The notes: generated by a model from the letters alone, not told the origin. Shown: positions 35,901 to 43,509, numbered from the stretch's first letter. The stretch: DNA of 64,000 bases from Candidatus Ribeiella danica (GCA_016717335.1 JADKFS010000001.1:3162001-3226000); one strand, 5' to 3'. A program made the numbers and translations.

Positions 35901-36801
35901 CGTAGACCTGGTTGTAGCCGATCAGGTTGTTGGTGCAGCCGCGCGAGAAGATGATGCCGTGCTTGCCGTTGGCGTAGACCTTGTTGTAGGTGACCTGGAA
36001 GCCGGTCGAGCCGTCGTGCGGGTCGAAGCCGTAGAACAGATTGTGGTGAAACTGGTTGCCGGTGGCGACCAGGCCATAGGCCGCGTAGGAGTACTGGCCG
36101 AAGTAGTTGTCGTGGATGTTGCTGCTCTGGATCACACCGGTTGCGCCGGTCTCGGGCCGGCCTTCGGTCGCGCGCTCGCGCCAGGACATGCCGCTTGGCT
36201 CGCCGTCGGCCCAGCCGAGGTAGGCGACCTCGGATGCGATCACGTCCATGCGCCCGCCGCGTGATGCGAGCAGGTAGCCCCGCCCGTCGGCGTAGTTCAG
36301 ATCGACGGTGTTGGAGATCGTCTGCCACGACGTGACCTTAATGCCCTGGAGCTTGAGGTAGCCGCCGTCGGCGATCAGCCGGGCGCCGCCGTTCGCGCGG
36401 CCGGGCGTGCTGTCGAGCCGCAGCCACGCGATCGTCGCGCTGGTCGCGTCCAGCCGCGCGGTCGGGCTGATCACCATGCTGGACTTGAGCAGCCAAGCGC
36501 CGCCGCCCTGGTCCTGCAGATGTCCCGGGCTGCCGAGCGCCGCCGCGACCTGCGGGATGCTGATCGGCGACTTGGGCGCGCCGGGCGCCGAGGGGTAGCC
36601 GGCCAGCGCCGGGTCGGAGTAGTTCTGGCCGACGAAGATCGTGTCGCTCGCCGCGTCGTAGCGCACCGGCACGCTGGCCGCCGGCACCTGCGCGTGGGCC
36701 GGGCCGGTCGGAGTCCACGGCAGCGCCGCCAGCAGGGCGAAGGCGAGCGCGAGCGAGCAGACGGCGCGGCGCCGTCGGACGGAAGACGTCGTGAAAGGCA
36801 T
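32905..36801 (-). CDS. Secreted protein with two C5-epimerase-like beta-helix modules (YGFDPHD x2)
   Basis: 1298 residues. Signal peptide (RRRRAVCSLALAFALLAALPWTPTGPAHA, cleaved AHA/Q). Module 1 (~45-590) has YGFDPHDGS at 257-263 followed by ANGKHGIIFSRGC. Module 2 (~690-1215) has YGFDPHDFS at 870-876 followed by ANGNHGFIISRGC. Each is a long parallel beta-helix with N-x-I/V-x-x-N turns. Small beta domains (VEIYRDPNGQGRFYKGAT and VEIFSDDERQGRYFEGRA) end both modules. Tyr, Asp and His of YGFDPH are the catalytic residues of mannuronan C5-epimerases, so an extracellular uronan epimerase (or lyase) is the best guess. ATG 36801 gives an uncut signal peptide; an upstream extension is less likely. 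Confidence 0.88.
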   Translation of the reverse strand: MPFTTSSVRRRRAVCSLALAFALLAALPWTPTGPAHAQVPAASVPVRYDAASDTIFVGQNYSDPALAGYPSAPGAPKSPISIPQVAAALGSPGHLQDQGGGAWLLKSSMVISPTARLDATSATIAWLRLDSTPGRANGGARLIADGGYLKLQGIKVTSWQTISNTVDLNYADGRGYLLASRGGRMDVIASEVAYLGWADGEPSGMSWRERATEGRPETGATGVIQSSNIHDNYFGQYSYAAYGLVATGNQFHHNLFYGFDPHDGSTGFQVTYNKVYANGKHGIIFSRGCTNNLIGYNQVYDNAHHGIMLDRGSNNNTIANNDVYGNEDGIAIFQSSNNTVRDNTLHDNARGVRINATYDVTDVFDGIATGNRLSGNTIQNSGQYGVYLYERADRNILDGNSILGSAAAGVYVKTGGNTIGRNEIRGNGTGISIVGGPLTPFPPGGPKPVPALEQPGRNNAIAANTIADNDTIGVQLKAAVNTRIGGATPADGNRIQTNGSYGVTINSATTDTTVSGNTIEANGEDGVLVKDAPSVRNRISRNRISANGGLGIKIGTGANGAVAAPTIASAPDAPVVAGKAPAGATVEIYRDPNGQGRFYKGATTAGPTGAWSFALPAGDNPQDGQLTALAILPNGSTSAFGGNTLGGARAVYEVAAGRHGELTVFVSGPSAIVTLPDIQRSLQAISPTVSLLEDQGSGVWQANASLFFNRGVTLSLTKDTVTWLKLRSQRASIQPAATAPPGAYNYDSFVSLRTYNGAIVIDGVKISSWDPALNDYDRDVSNGRSYVLAKYDARMDIRNADLSYLGFADGQSYGVSWRDVNDALAPDTLRTRVTGEVTNSSFSYNYYGIYTFQARDMIFRANKFHHNIGYGFDPHDFSHHFTIEDNESFANGNHGFIISRGCNNFVFRRNKSYENRYTAGADIRYAHGFMLDPGSPNSLYPQAPSHDNLLEANQAWGNQGYGLRIVASNANTVRGNTFTSNLQGVTLEQGSTANTLQGNTIASSGLYGVYLFGGADGNTISGNTITRSGKHGIYVKTGGNTIAQNTVADNGTIQNGVAVGSGIAFLRETTAAAAAADLTLPGAATSLAVDDPALLGPPSLASDVAGNVLVQNTLLHNRAQGIELKSATRSRVEGNIARGNGANGIYLANGAADNLIKQNVAEANAGYGIRANGADVARNTWTENSVFGNGAGGVITTSAANGGIRPPQLAVSGQTASGTSLPGAVVEIFSDDERQGRYFEGRAIAGADGRFSFTAGHTWRGPNINATATDAAGNSSGFTDNAGSLVGSGQVFISLLMR

Positions 36802-37193
36802 GTATTTCTCGTCTGACGCTAAGGCATGGTTCAATCGAGCTTCACAGTTCATTGCCCCAAAGGCGCAGGGGCGCGATATAGCGCGCCCGTACAGCTGTAA
36901 TACCGGATTCAAAACGTGAACTTCAAAACCCTCGCCCCATTCGTCAAGTGGCTGAGAAGCGCGGCCGAGGTTTACGCGACCTTTTCTGAGACGTTAAACG
37001 TTATTGACAGCCGGCTGCTGACTATTGACTACTGACTAGGGCCTTGTGCTAGTTAAAATTGCCGATGGCTTGAGAATGCGCTTCTGCTTGCGGAAACTGA
37101 AGCGACGGCTTCTCGGCGACCGCATTCTGACGCGATAGAAAACGAACTAGCACAACGCCCGACTACTGACTACTGACTACTGACTACTGGCTA
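36802..37193. other. 392-bp spacer inside the polysaccharide locus, filled by repeats
   Basis: Separates the GT2 gene from the twin epimerase-like gene. It holds a TGACTAC tandem tract split by a 122-bp inverted-repeat element (37039-37160) and an A/T-richer leader upstream of the epimerase start. No ORF is supported. Confidence 0.6.
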
Positions 37194-37199
37194 CTACTG
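37019..37199. repeat. TGACTAC tandem tract interrupted by an insertion
   Basis: About three TGACTAC/TGACTAT units (37019-37038) on the left and about five (37161-37195) on the right of the MITE-like element. Read without the insertion they form one continuous tract. Confidence 0.85.
37039..37160. mobile_element. 122-bp MITE-like element with 16-bp terminal inverted repeats
   Basis: Left end GGGCCTTGTGCTAGTT (37039-37054); right end AACTAGCACAACGCCC (37145-37160), complementary at 15 of 16 positions. Flanked on both sides by GACTA, a possible 5-bp target duplication, though the surrounding tract itself repeats this word. No coding capacity. Internal halves share AGAATGCG in inverted orientation. 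Confidence 0.75.
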
Positions 37200-38429
37200 C
37201 GCGGCCTCGGTCACGCGCGCGGCCTCGCCGTTCACCATCGCGACCGCGCGGGTCAGCCACTTGTGCTGGTTGATCGTGAGCAGCGCGTAGGCTTTGACCA
37301 GTGACATATAGAAGGTCACGGCGATGAAGATCGGCAGGATGAGCCAGTCGGCCGGGCGGCGGCGCAGGTGCGGCCAGATCTTGAGCGCGCGGCTGAGGTG
37401 CCACCAGATCAGCAGCGCGGCGGCGAGCCGCCAGTTGCCGACGGCCAGCGCCAGCAGCAGCACGATCGGGCCGAGCAGCAGCGTGAACGGCGCGATCGTC
37501 TTGTCGATCAGCATCACGGCCAGGTAGGGGTAGCGCCAGACCCAGCCCTGCCACAGCGCGCGCAGGTCGCTGCGGAAGCTGTTGCGGCTCCAGCGGATGC
37601 GCTGCTTTATGAAGCCGCGGAAGCGCGGGTTGAAGGTCGAGTAGACCCGCGCGTTGAGCTGGTTCCAGGTGCGATAGCCGTTCTGCAGGATCAGGCAGGT
37701 GTAGCGCTTGTCGTCGCCGCTCATGCACGGCATGCCGTTGAAGGTCTCGTGCAGGAACGGCTCGCGCAGCCGCTGCAGGAGCGTGGTGCGGTAGGCGGCG
37801 GTGCGGCCCGACAGGCAGCTGACCGCGCGGCCCCAGCGGGTGGTGGCCGGCACCTCGTCGGAGTAGCGGATGTCGAGGTAGATATCCGCCAGCCGCTCCC
37901 ACAGGGTCGGCTGCTTGCCGTCGGTCGGGTACATGTGCTGGCGCGTCCCGACGCCGCCGATCTGCGGGTCGGCGAACGGCATCTTCAGCTTGCGCAGCAC
38001 GTCCGGCTCCCAGATCACGTCGCTGTCGACCAGCACGACGATGGCGGTCGTGGCCGCGTCGACCCCGGCCGCCAGGGCCGGGCGCTTGCCCGGGACGTCG
38101 ATCGGGATGACGTCGACCTCGGCGTAGGAGCGGGCGATCTCCATGCAGGTCGTGTCGGTCACGTCGACCACCGCGATGATCCGGTCGGGCCGGTTGGCGA
38201 TCCACGAGTCGATCGCGCGCCGGAACAGCGCCGGGTCCTCGTTATAGACCGGCGTGACGATCGTGGCAGAGCAGTCGTAGTCGTTCTCGATCGGCCGGTA
38301 GAACAGCGCCGGGAGGCGCTTGGCCAGCCACATCGCCCAGCGCCACGCGCCCAGCAGCCCGATCGGGATGAGCACAGCCGCGTGCGACAGCAGGTCCAGC
38401 GCGGCGTTCCAGTAAGAGAGTAGGAGCAT
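37194..38429 (-). CDS. Processive family-2 glycosyltransferase (Alg8/hyaluronan-synthase-like)
   Basis: 411 residues from ATG 38429 (AGAGG 6 nt upstream; ATG 38435 also possible). One membrane segment at the N-terminus, a cytoplasmic GT-A domain, four more at the C-terminus. Catalytic signs of a processive synthase: TIVTPVYNED, VVLVDSDVIWEPDVL, SGDDKRYTCLIL and KQRIRWSRNSFRSDL (the QxxRW-type motif). These synthases polymerise UDP- or GDP-sugars and push the chain through the membrane. It starts 15-20 nt after the nucleotide-sugar dehydrogenase gene, so they form an operon. Whether the product is mannuronan-, hyaluronan- or other uronan-like cannot be read from the sequence. Confidence 0.9.
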   Translation of the reverse strand: MLLLSYWNAALDLLSHAAVLIPIGLLGAWRWAMWLAKRLPALFYRPIENDYDCSATIVTPVYNEDPALFRRAIDSWIANRPDRIIAVVDVTDTTCMEIARSYAEVDVIPIDVPGKRPALAAGVDAATTAIVVLVDSDVIWEPDVLRKLKMPFADPQIGGVGTRQHMYPTDGKQPTLWERLADIYLDIRYSDEVPATTRWGRAVSCLSGRTAAYRTTLLQRLREPFLHETFNGMPCMSGDDKRYTCLILQNGYRTWNQLNARVYSTFNPRFRGFIKQRIRWSRNSFRSDLRALWQGWVWRYPYLAVMLIDKTIAPFTLLLGPIVLLLALAVGNWRLAAALLIWWHLSRALKIWPHLRRRPADWLILPIFIAVTFYMSLVKAYALLTINQHKWLTRAVAMVNGEAARVTEAAQ

Positions 38430-38449
38430 AGCCATCCTCTAGAGCGCGA

Positions 38450-39421
38450 TTAGAGCACGATCGTCTGGGAGGCGCCGAGCTCGATCATCAGCTCCTCGCC
38501 GGCGCCGTCGCGCTGCTGGGCGGCCGCGCGCACGTCGTCGACCTTATCGGCCGAGGGGGCGGCGGGCACGCGCGCCTGCAGCTCGGCATTGACCCGGATC
38601 GTTGCCGCGAGCATCTCGTGGGACCAGCCGCGCTCGCGGACGAACTGCATGAACGCGGCGGTGTCCTTGGGCAGGCAGGCGCCGCCGTAGGGCACGCCGC
38701 CGCGGGTGCCGTAGAGGGGGTTCCACATGCTCTCAGCCGTGCGCGCCACCGCCGCGCCGACCAGGCTGCTGTCGATGCCGAGCCGCTCGCAGATCGCGTG
38801 CACCTCGTTGAAGTAGCTGATCTTGACCGCGTTGTAGATATTGTTGACGTACTTGATCATCTCGGCCTCGGTCGGCGTGCAGCGCACGATCAGCGCGCCG
38901 AACGGCCGGTACAGCTCCTCGAGGATCGCGCCGGTGCGCGCGTCGGAGCAGCCGAGCACGGTGATCCACGGCCGCGCGAAGTCCTGCTCGCTGCTCACCG
39001 CCCGCAGGAACTCCGGGTTCATCGCCACGCCGAAGCCCACGCCGGCCTGCTTGCCGGAGGCGCGCTCGAGGATCGGCAGAATGCGATCTTCAGTCGTCGT
39101 CGGCGGGACGGTGCTGCGCACCACCACCGTCACGTAGCGGTCGGTCTGGGCCAGCCCGCGCCCGACGTCGAGCGCAGCCGCCTCGATGTAGTCCAGCACG
39201 ATCGCGCCATCCACGCTGGGCGTCGAGACCGCCAGCATCACCGCATCGACGGCGGACCAATCCACCTCGGCCGCGGTCGTCGCGCTCAACCCCGCCGCCC
39301 GCAGCTTCGTGATGGTCTCCGGGTTAATATCGACATAGCCGACGCTGTGGCCTTTCTTCGCAAAACCCTTGCCGGTGGCCTGGCCGACGACACCCGAGCC
39401 AACAATGACCATGTTGGACAT
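38450..39421 (-). CDS. UDP-glucose/GDP-mannose 6-dehydrogenase family, lacking the C-terminal domain
   Basis: Oxidises the C6 of a nucleotide sugar to a uronic acid. 323 residues from ATG 39421 (GGAGGA 7 nt upstream). N-terminal Rossmann domain (MVIVGSGVVGQATGKGFAKKGHSVGYVDINPE; AVSTPS; VVRSTVPPTTTE) and middle domain (ECD: NPEFLRAVSSEQDF; MIKYVNNIYNAVKISYFNEV) with the catalytic cysteine in GGVPYGGACLPKD. Family members are ~430 residues with a third nucleotide-binding domain; here the chain ends ~55 residues after the cysteine. It would supply the uronic-acid precursor for the GT2 gene downstream. Confidence 0.88.
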   Translation of the reverse strand: MSNMVIVGSGVVGQATGKGFAKKGHSVGYVDINPETITKLRAAGLSATTAAEVDWSAVDAVMLAVSTPSVDGAIVLDYIEAAALDVGRGLAQTDRYVTVVVRSTVPPTTTEDRILPILERASGKQAGVGFGVAMNPEFLRAVSSEQDFARPWITVLGCSDARTGAILEELYRPFGALIVRCTPTEAEMIKYVNNIYNAVKISYFNEVHAICERLGIDSSLVGAAVARTAESMWNPLYGTRGGVPYGGACLPKDTAAFMQFVRERGWSHEMLAATIRVNAELQARVPAAPSADKVDDVRAAAQQRDGAGEELMIELGASQTIVL

Positions 39422-39810
39422 CGATTGTTCCTCCTTCTCTGTGCACCCAAGCTGTGAGCGAGCTTGCATCCAGTGATTACCGGCGCTGACCGCATAAGCG
39501 GGCGCAGCGCGCAACCTGAGGATAGTAACGCCATTCAATTAGATTGTATTTAAAAATACCGCAACTATTCATTAAAGCGCCCCGCAGACACGGTTATGAG
39601 AGATAGCGAAAGTTACATATAAATAGTGGTTATATTTTTTTGCAGCACTAATAGAAGACTATGTCGTAATAAACATAGAATGACTCACAGAGGCATGCAG
39701 CGCCTCAACACGTGGGCGCTGCAATAACAGGCCGTCTACCTTGACTTAGATGAAATAATGCTCTGGCAGCAGAGAACTGCCATGTTACTCCGCTTGGTTG
39801 AAAAGCCGCA

Positions 39811-40006
39811 CCGTTTACCTACCAAGCACCAGAAGAATGCGAGTAACAGCTATCAAGATATATGCCACTGCTACTACCTATGTGTATGAAGATTTGTTCA
39901 TAAATGAGCAGCGGCGCCGTTGACCAACCGAGTAGCCGAAGAACGCGCGGCATCAGCCACCAAGATGTATGCCGCTACCACCACCGATTGTATGGGATTC
40001 GCTCAA
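39811..40006. repeat. Two diverged direct repeats of about 90 bp
   Basis: CCGTTTACCTACCAAGCACC... from 39811 and CCGTTGACCAACCGAGTAGC... from 39917. Shared words include GAAGAA(T/C)GCG, CAAGAT(A/G)TATGCC and TGTATG. They may be remains of a decayed gene or element. Confidence 0.45.
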
Positions 40007-40109
40007 TCTTGACTTTCGCCGATGGCGGAGGTGTCCGGGCGGCAAATTCATCGCAGGGTGCATGCGCGCGCCGGCATATATCTTGCCAAAGCACACTCTA
40101 CCACTACTC

Positions 40110-40215
40110 CTATAGCAGTGTGCAGTCGGCAGGAGCCAGTCGGCAGGACGACGGATGGCAGCACAACGGCATCTCGTTCGTGCGTCGTGGCTCAATGCTT
40201 TTGCTCGCAGCTATA
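40110..40215 (+). repeat. 106-bp dispersed repeat, copy 1
   Basis: Begins CTATAGCAGTG and ends GCTATA; the ends are inverted repeats. Aligns without gaps to the minus strand of 47198-47303 with about 12 mismatches. The right end supplies a TATAAT pointing to chrA. Confidence 0.85.
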
Positions 40216-40217
40216 AT
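40212..40217 (+). promoter_or_regulatory. Possible chrA -10 box at the edge of the 106-bp repeat
   Basis: TATAAT reading toward chrA, 132 nt before its start. The -35 (TGGCTC at 18 nt) is weak. Confidence 0.3.
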
Positions 40218-40349
40218 ATGGCGCTTGAGCACCAGCTTCACGCACTGCTCGACGAACTGCCTTGGCCAGAACGGGTTACTCATTCACGGCTCGTGGTACA
40301 ATCTCAACCGGATGGCAATCGCGCATGTTCGAGGGGAGGAGGAGCGCCG

Positions 40350-41537
40350 ATGCAGGAGCCTGGGCCGGAGGTGGCGCCTCCGCCGCAGGGCACGCTGGCG
40401 GAAGTGGCGCTGCTGGCTCTGCGGCTCGGCTTTACCGCGTTCGGCGGGCCGGCGGCCCACATCGCGATGCTGCGCGACGAGGTCGTCACGCGCCGGAAGT
40501 GGCTGACCGACGCGCACTTCCTCGATCTGCTGGGCGCGACCAATCTGATCCCCGGCCCGAACTCGACCGAGATGGTGATCCACGTCGGGCAGGTGCGCGC
40601 CGGCTGGCGCGGCATGATCGCCGCCGGCGTGTGCTTCATCATGCCGGCGGCGCTGATCGTGCTCGCGCTCGCGTGGGCCTATGTGGAGCTCGGCGCGCTG
40701 CCGGCCGCCGCGTGGCTGCTCTACGGCATCAAGCCGGTGATCATCGCGATCGTGGCCCAGGCGCTGTGGGGTCTGGCGAAGACCGCGATCAAGGGGCCGT
40801 TCCTTGCCGCGGTGGGCGTGGCGGTGTTGGCGCTCTACCTGCTCGGCTTCAACGAGCTGGCCCTACTGTTCGGCGGCGGCGTTCTGGTGATGCTGGTGCG
40901 CAACCTCGGCCGGCTTGGTCGCGGGCAAGGAGCGGCGGCGGCGCTGCTGCCGCTCGGCGGCGCGGCGTCGCTCTGGCTCGCTCAGGCGGCGGCCCCGGTG
41001 TCGCTCGGGCAGCTGTTCTGGAGCTTCCTGAAGATTGGCGCGGTGCTCTACGGCAGCGGCTACGTGCTCCTGGCCTTCGTGCGCAACGAGTTCGTCGTGC
41101 GGCTCGGCTGGCTGACCGATCGGCAGCTGCTCGACGCGATCGCCATCGGCCAGCTCACCCCCGGCCCGGTCTTCACCACGGCCACGTTTGTGGGCTATCT
41201 CGTCGCGGGGGGGCCGGGGGCGGCGCTGGCCACGGCGGGCATCTTCCTCCCGTCGTTCATCTTCGTGGCGGCGGTGAACCCGCTCATCCCGCTGCTGCGC
41301 CGCTCGCCCTGGATGGGCGGCTTCCTCGACGGCGTGAACGTCGCCGCGCTGGGCCTGATGGCCGCCGTCCTGTGGGAGCTGGGCCGCGCGGCGATCGTCG
41401 ACTGGCTGACGGCGCTGCTGGCGGTCGTCGCGGCGGCGCTGCTGCTCCGCTTCAAGCTCAACTCGGCCTGGCTGCTGCTCGGCGGCAGCCTGATCGCGCT
41501 GCTGGTGCGCTGGCTCGCGCCCGGCCTGCTCCCCTGA
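40350..41537 (+). CDS. chrA: Chromate transporter, long ChrA type
   Basis: Membrane exporter of chromate (CHR family). 395 residues with two homologous halves: LALRLGFTAFGGPAAHIAMLRDEVVTRRKWLTDAHFLDLLGATNLIPGPNSTEMVIHVG and FLKIGAVLYGSGYVLLAFVRNEFVVRLGWLTDRQLLDAIAIGQLTPGPVFTTATFVGY. The FGGP and GPxxT motifs are characteristic. ATG 40350 has GGAGGAGGAG just upstream. Single gene; no chrB is adjacent. A role in chromate resistance fits the family; sulfate-like anions are a related substrate. Confidence 0.93.
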   Translation: MQEPGPEVAPPPQGTLAEVALLALRLGFTAFGGPAAHIAMLRDEVVTRRKWLTDAHFLDLLGATNLIPGPNSTEMVIHVGQVRAGWRGMIAAGVCFIMPAALIVLALAWAYVELGALPAAAWLLYGIKPVIIAIVAQALWGLAKTAIKGPFLAAVGVAVLALYLLGFNELALLFGGGVLVMLVRNLGRLGRGQGAAAALLPLGGAASLWLAQAAAPVSLGQLFWSFLKIGAVLYGSGYVLLAFVRNEFVVRLGWLTDRQLLDAIAIGQLTPGPVFTTATFVGYLVAGGPGAALATAGIFLPSFIFVAAVNPLIPLLRRSPWMGGFLDGVNVAALGLMAAVLWELGRAAIVDWLTALLAVVAAALLLRFKLNSAWLLLGGSLIALLVRWLAPGLLP

Positions 41538-41628
41538 TCGACGGTGCCATCCTATGCACCTGCCACGCTGCTGCCAGGGGCGCGGGTGAGCAGGGGTAGG
41601 AGATCAGAGGCGCCCACAACAGGTGGCG

Positions 41629-42564
41629 TCAGGAGACGATCAGCGCCGGGCGCTGCCGGGCCGGCTGGATCTGCGGCAGCATCGCCTCGGACACGCGGTC
41701 GGCGATGATCGTGGCGATCAGCCGATCGTAGGCGAGGTGCTCGGCCAGGATGATCGTGCTGCCGCCGTGCCGCTCGCGCGCCGCGCCGATCAGCGCCGGC
41801 AGATCCTCGGCGACGTGGTTGCCCAGGTGCAGGAAGTACGGAGTCGCGATGATCTGCCGGATGCCGCGCCCGATCAGATCGTCGATCGCGTCGGGGATGC
41901 TGGGCCGGTTGAGCCCCAGGAAGCAGACCGTCACTGCGGCGTAGCGACCGCTAGCCCGCACGCGCCGCGCGACGCTGTAGATCGGCGCGTTCGACTTCGG
42001 CTCGGGGCTGCCGTGCGCGATGATCAGCAGGCCGGTGCGGCAGCGCGTGTGCAGCGGCTGCCAGGCGGCCCCATCCTCGATCGGGCGCGCGGCGCCCGGC
42101 GCGGCAATGTGCGGGTGGGCCCACAGGTAGTCCGCCTCCAGCGCGCGCTTGTGCACCAGCTGCGCCAGCGCCGGGTGATCGCCAAGCGGCTGGGCCTGGC
42201 GCAGCACAAGCCCAGGGTGCGCCAGCCGGCCGGCATCGAGCAGCCGCGCCAGGTCCTCGCGCACATACTTGCCGGGCACCAGGAAGTAGGGCTGCACGAC
42301 CACCTCGGTCGCGCCGTCGTCGAGGCAGCGCGCCAGCGCCTCCGCGAACGTCGGCCGGCGGTAGTTCAAAAAGCCGGCGGTGACGATCGGGGCGATGCCG
42401 GTGCCGCGCACGCGCTCGGCCAGGCGAAACATCGCCGACCCGGCCCCCGCGCGCACGCTCCCGTGGCCCACGATCAGGATCGCGCGCGTGGCGGGTGCGG
42501 TGTGTGGCCGATCGTCGGCCGGGTGGGCGCCGCAGGTGCCGGCGGTTTCGCGTGAAGGACACAT
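41629..42564 (-). CDS. Two-domain sirohydrochlorin chelatase, CbiX/SirB
   Basis: Inserts Fe2+ (siroheme) or Co2+ (cobalamin) into sirohydrochlorin. 311 residues with two CbiX domains, each with its metal-site histidine: ILIVGHGSVRAGAG and LLIIAHGSPEPKSNAPI, plus TPYFLHLGNHVAEDL and QPYFLVPGKYVREDL. Next to CobA- and Met8-type genes and opposite sulfite reductase, so iron chelation for siroheme is the likely role. ATG 42564; longer upstream frame ignored because family similarity starts after it. Confidence 0.9.
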   Translation of the reverse strand: MCPSRETAGTCGAHPADDRPHTAPATRAILIVGHGSVRAGAGSAMFRLAERVRGTGIAPIVTAGFLNYRRPTFAEALARCLDDGATEVVVQPYFLVPGKYVREDLARLLDAGRLAHPGLVLRQAQPLGDHPALAQLVHKRALEADYLWAHPHIAAPGAARPIEDGAAWQPLHTRCRTGLLIIAHGSPEPKSNAPIYSVARRVRASGRYAAVTVCFLGLNRPSIPDAIDDLIGRGIRQIIATPYFLHLGNHVAEDLPALIGAARERHGGSTIILAEHLAYDRLIATIIADRVSEAMLPQIQPARQRPALIVS

Positions 42565-42682
42565 TGGCGATTTGATTCCGCTATAACCTGTTCCACTGGG
42601 TCGGCGGGTACGGTAGTATTTTCCCCTGCAGGGCAATCTAAAAATGATTCTACCACCCTGTATCTGAATTTGCAATACCTGC

Positions 42683-43492
42683 TCAAGACCGGTGCAAAGC
42701 TTGATGCGCCTCGACCTCCAGGGTGGGCGCGGCGATCGGCGCGAGCGTGTCGAACCAGCTGAGCTGCTCGCGCAGCCGCACGACCTCGCCGACGACCAGC
42801 GTCGCCGGGGCGCTCAGGCCGGCGCGCTCGACATCGGCGGCGATCGTCGCGAGCGTGCCGACGACCGTCTCTTGATCGGGCGTGGTGCCGCAGCGAATGA
42901 CGGCCGCGGGCGTCGCGGCGGGCCGCCCGTGGGCGATCAGCTGCTCCGCGATCGCGGCGAGCCGGCCGACCCCCATCAGAAACACCAGCGTGTCGACGCC
43001 CTGTGCGAGCGCCTGCCAGCGGATGCGCGTCTCGGCGCGCGCCGGGTCCTCGTGGCCGGTGACGAACGCGACCGACGAAGCACTGGCGCGGTGCGTGACC
43101 GGGATGCCCGCGTAGGCCGGCACGGCGATCGCCGACGACACGCCCGGCACGACCTCCCAGGCGATGCCGGCGGCCGCCAGCGCGCCGGCCTCCTCGCCGC
43201 CGCGCCCGAACACGAACGGGTCGCCGCCCTTGAGTCGCACCACCCGCAGGCCCGCGCGGGCCTTCTCGACCAGCAGCGCGTTGATCGCCTCCTGCGAGCT
43301 GCAGTGGTGGCCGGCCCGCTTGCCGGCGTAGATCAGCTCGGCGCCGGCGCGGCACTCGCGCAGCAGCTCCTCGCTCGCCAGCGCGTCGTAGACCACCACG
43401 TCGGCCGCGCGCAGCCGCCGCAGCCCCTTGACGGTGATCAGCTCGGGGTCGCCCGGGCCGGCGCCGACGAGCGAGACCAGTCCGTAGTTCAT
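42683..43492 (-). CDS. cobA: Uroporphyrinogen-III C-methyltransferase (SUMT)
   Basis: Two SAM-dependent methylations turning uroporphyrinogen III into precorrin-2. 269 residues. Signatures: VSLVGAGPGDPELITVKGLRRLRAADVVVYD, RLKGGDPFVFGRGGEEA, VVPGVSSAIAVPAYAGIPVTHR and the SAM-site FLMGVGRL. It stands between the chelatase and the precorrin-2 dehydrogenase, all leftward, giving a complete three-step siroheme route from uroporphyrinogen III. Confidence 0.96.
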   Translation of the reverse strand: MNYGLVSLVGAGPGDPELITVKGLRRLRAADVVVYDALASEELLRECRAGAELIYAGKRAGHHCSSQEAINALLVEKARAGLRVVRLKGGDPFVFGRGGEEAGALAAAGIAWEVVPGVSSAIAVPAYAGIPVTHRASASSVAFVTGHEDPARAETRIRWQALAQGVDTLVFLMGVGRLAAIAEQLIAHGRPAATPAAVIRCGTTPDQETVVGTLATIAADVERAGLSAPATLVVGEVVRLREQLSWFDTLAPIAAPTLEVEAHQALHRS

Positions 43493-43509
43493 GCCATCCC
43501 CTTTTTAGT

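Larger units (their letters stand above)
39422..40349. other. 928-bp A/T-richer gene-free island
   Basis: Between the divergent dehydrogenase and chrA genes. 39530-40000 is clearly richer in A and T than the rest of the window. It has two diverged direct repeats (39811-39900 and 39917-40006, about 70% alike) and, at 40110-40215, a copy of the 106-bp repeat. A frame open from 39904 to 40506 has no family resemblance and runs into chrA out of frame; I do not call it. Confidence 0.6.

Noticed and set aside
33964..36264. 766-residue plus-strand open frame opposite the twin epimerase-like gene
   Set aside because: A shadow of a very G/C-rich gene: composition dominated by Arg, Val, Ala and Asp with no domain, while the minus strand has a signal peptide and two clear beta-helix modules.
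28930..36801. Pectate lyase or nitrous-oxide accessory protein NosD as the identity of the beta-helix proteins
   Set aside because: The YGFDPH/YGIDPH signature and polysaccharide neighbours favour the C5-epimerase group; no nos genes are near and pectate-lyase Asp/Arg motifs were not seen.
39904..40506. 200-residue ORF in the A/T-rich island
   Set aside because: No family signature, crosses the 106-bp repeat and runs into chrA in another frame.
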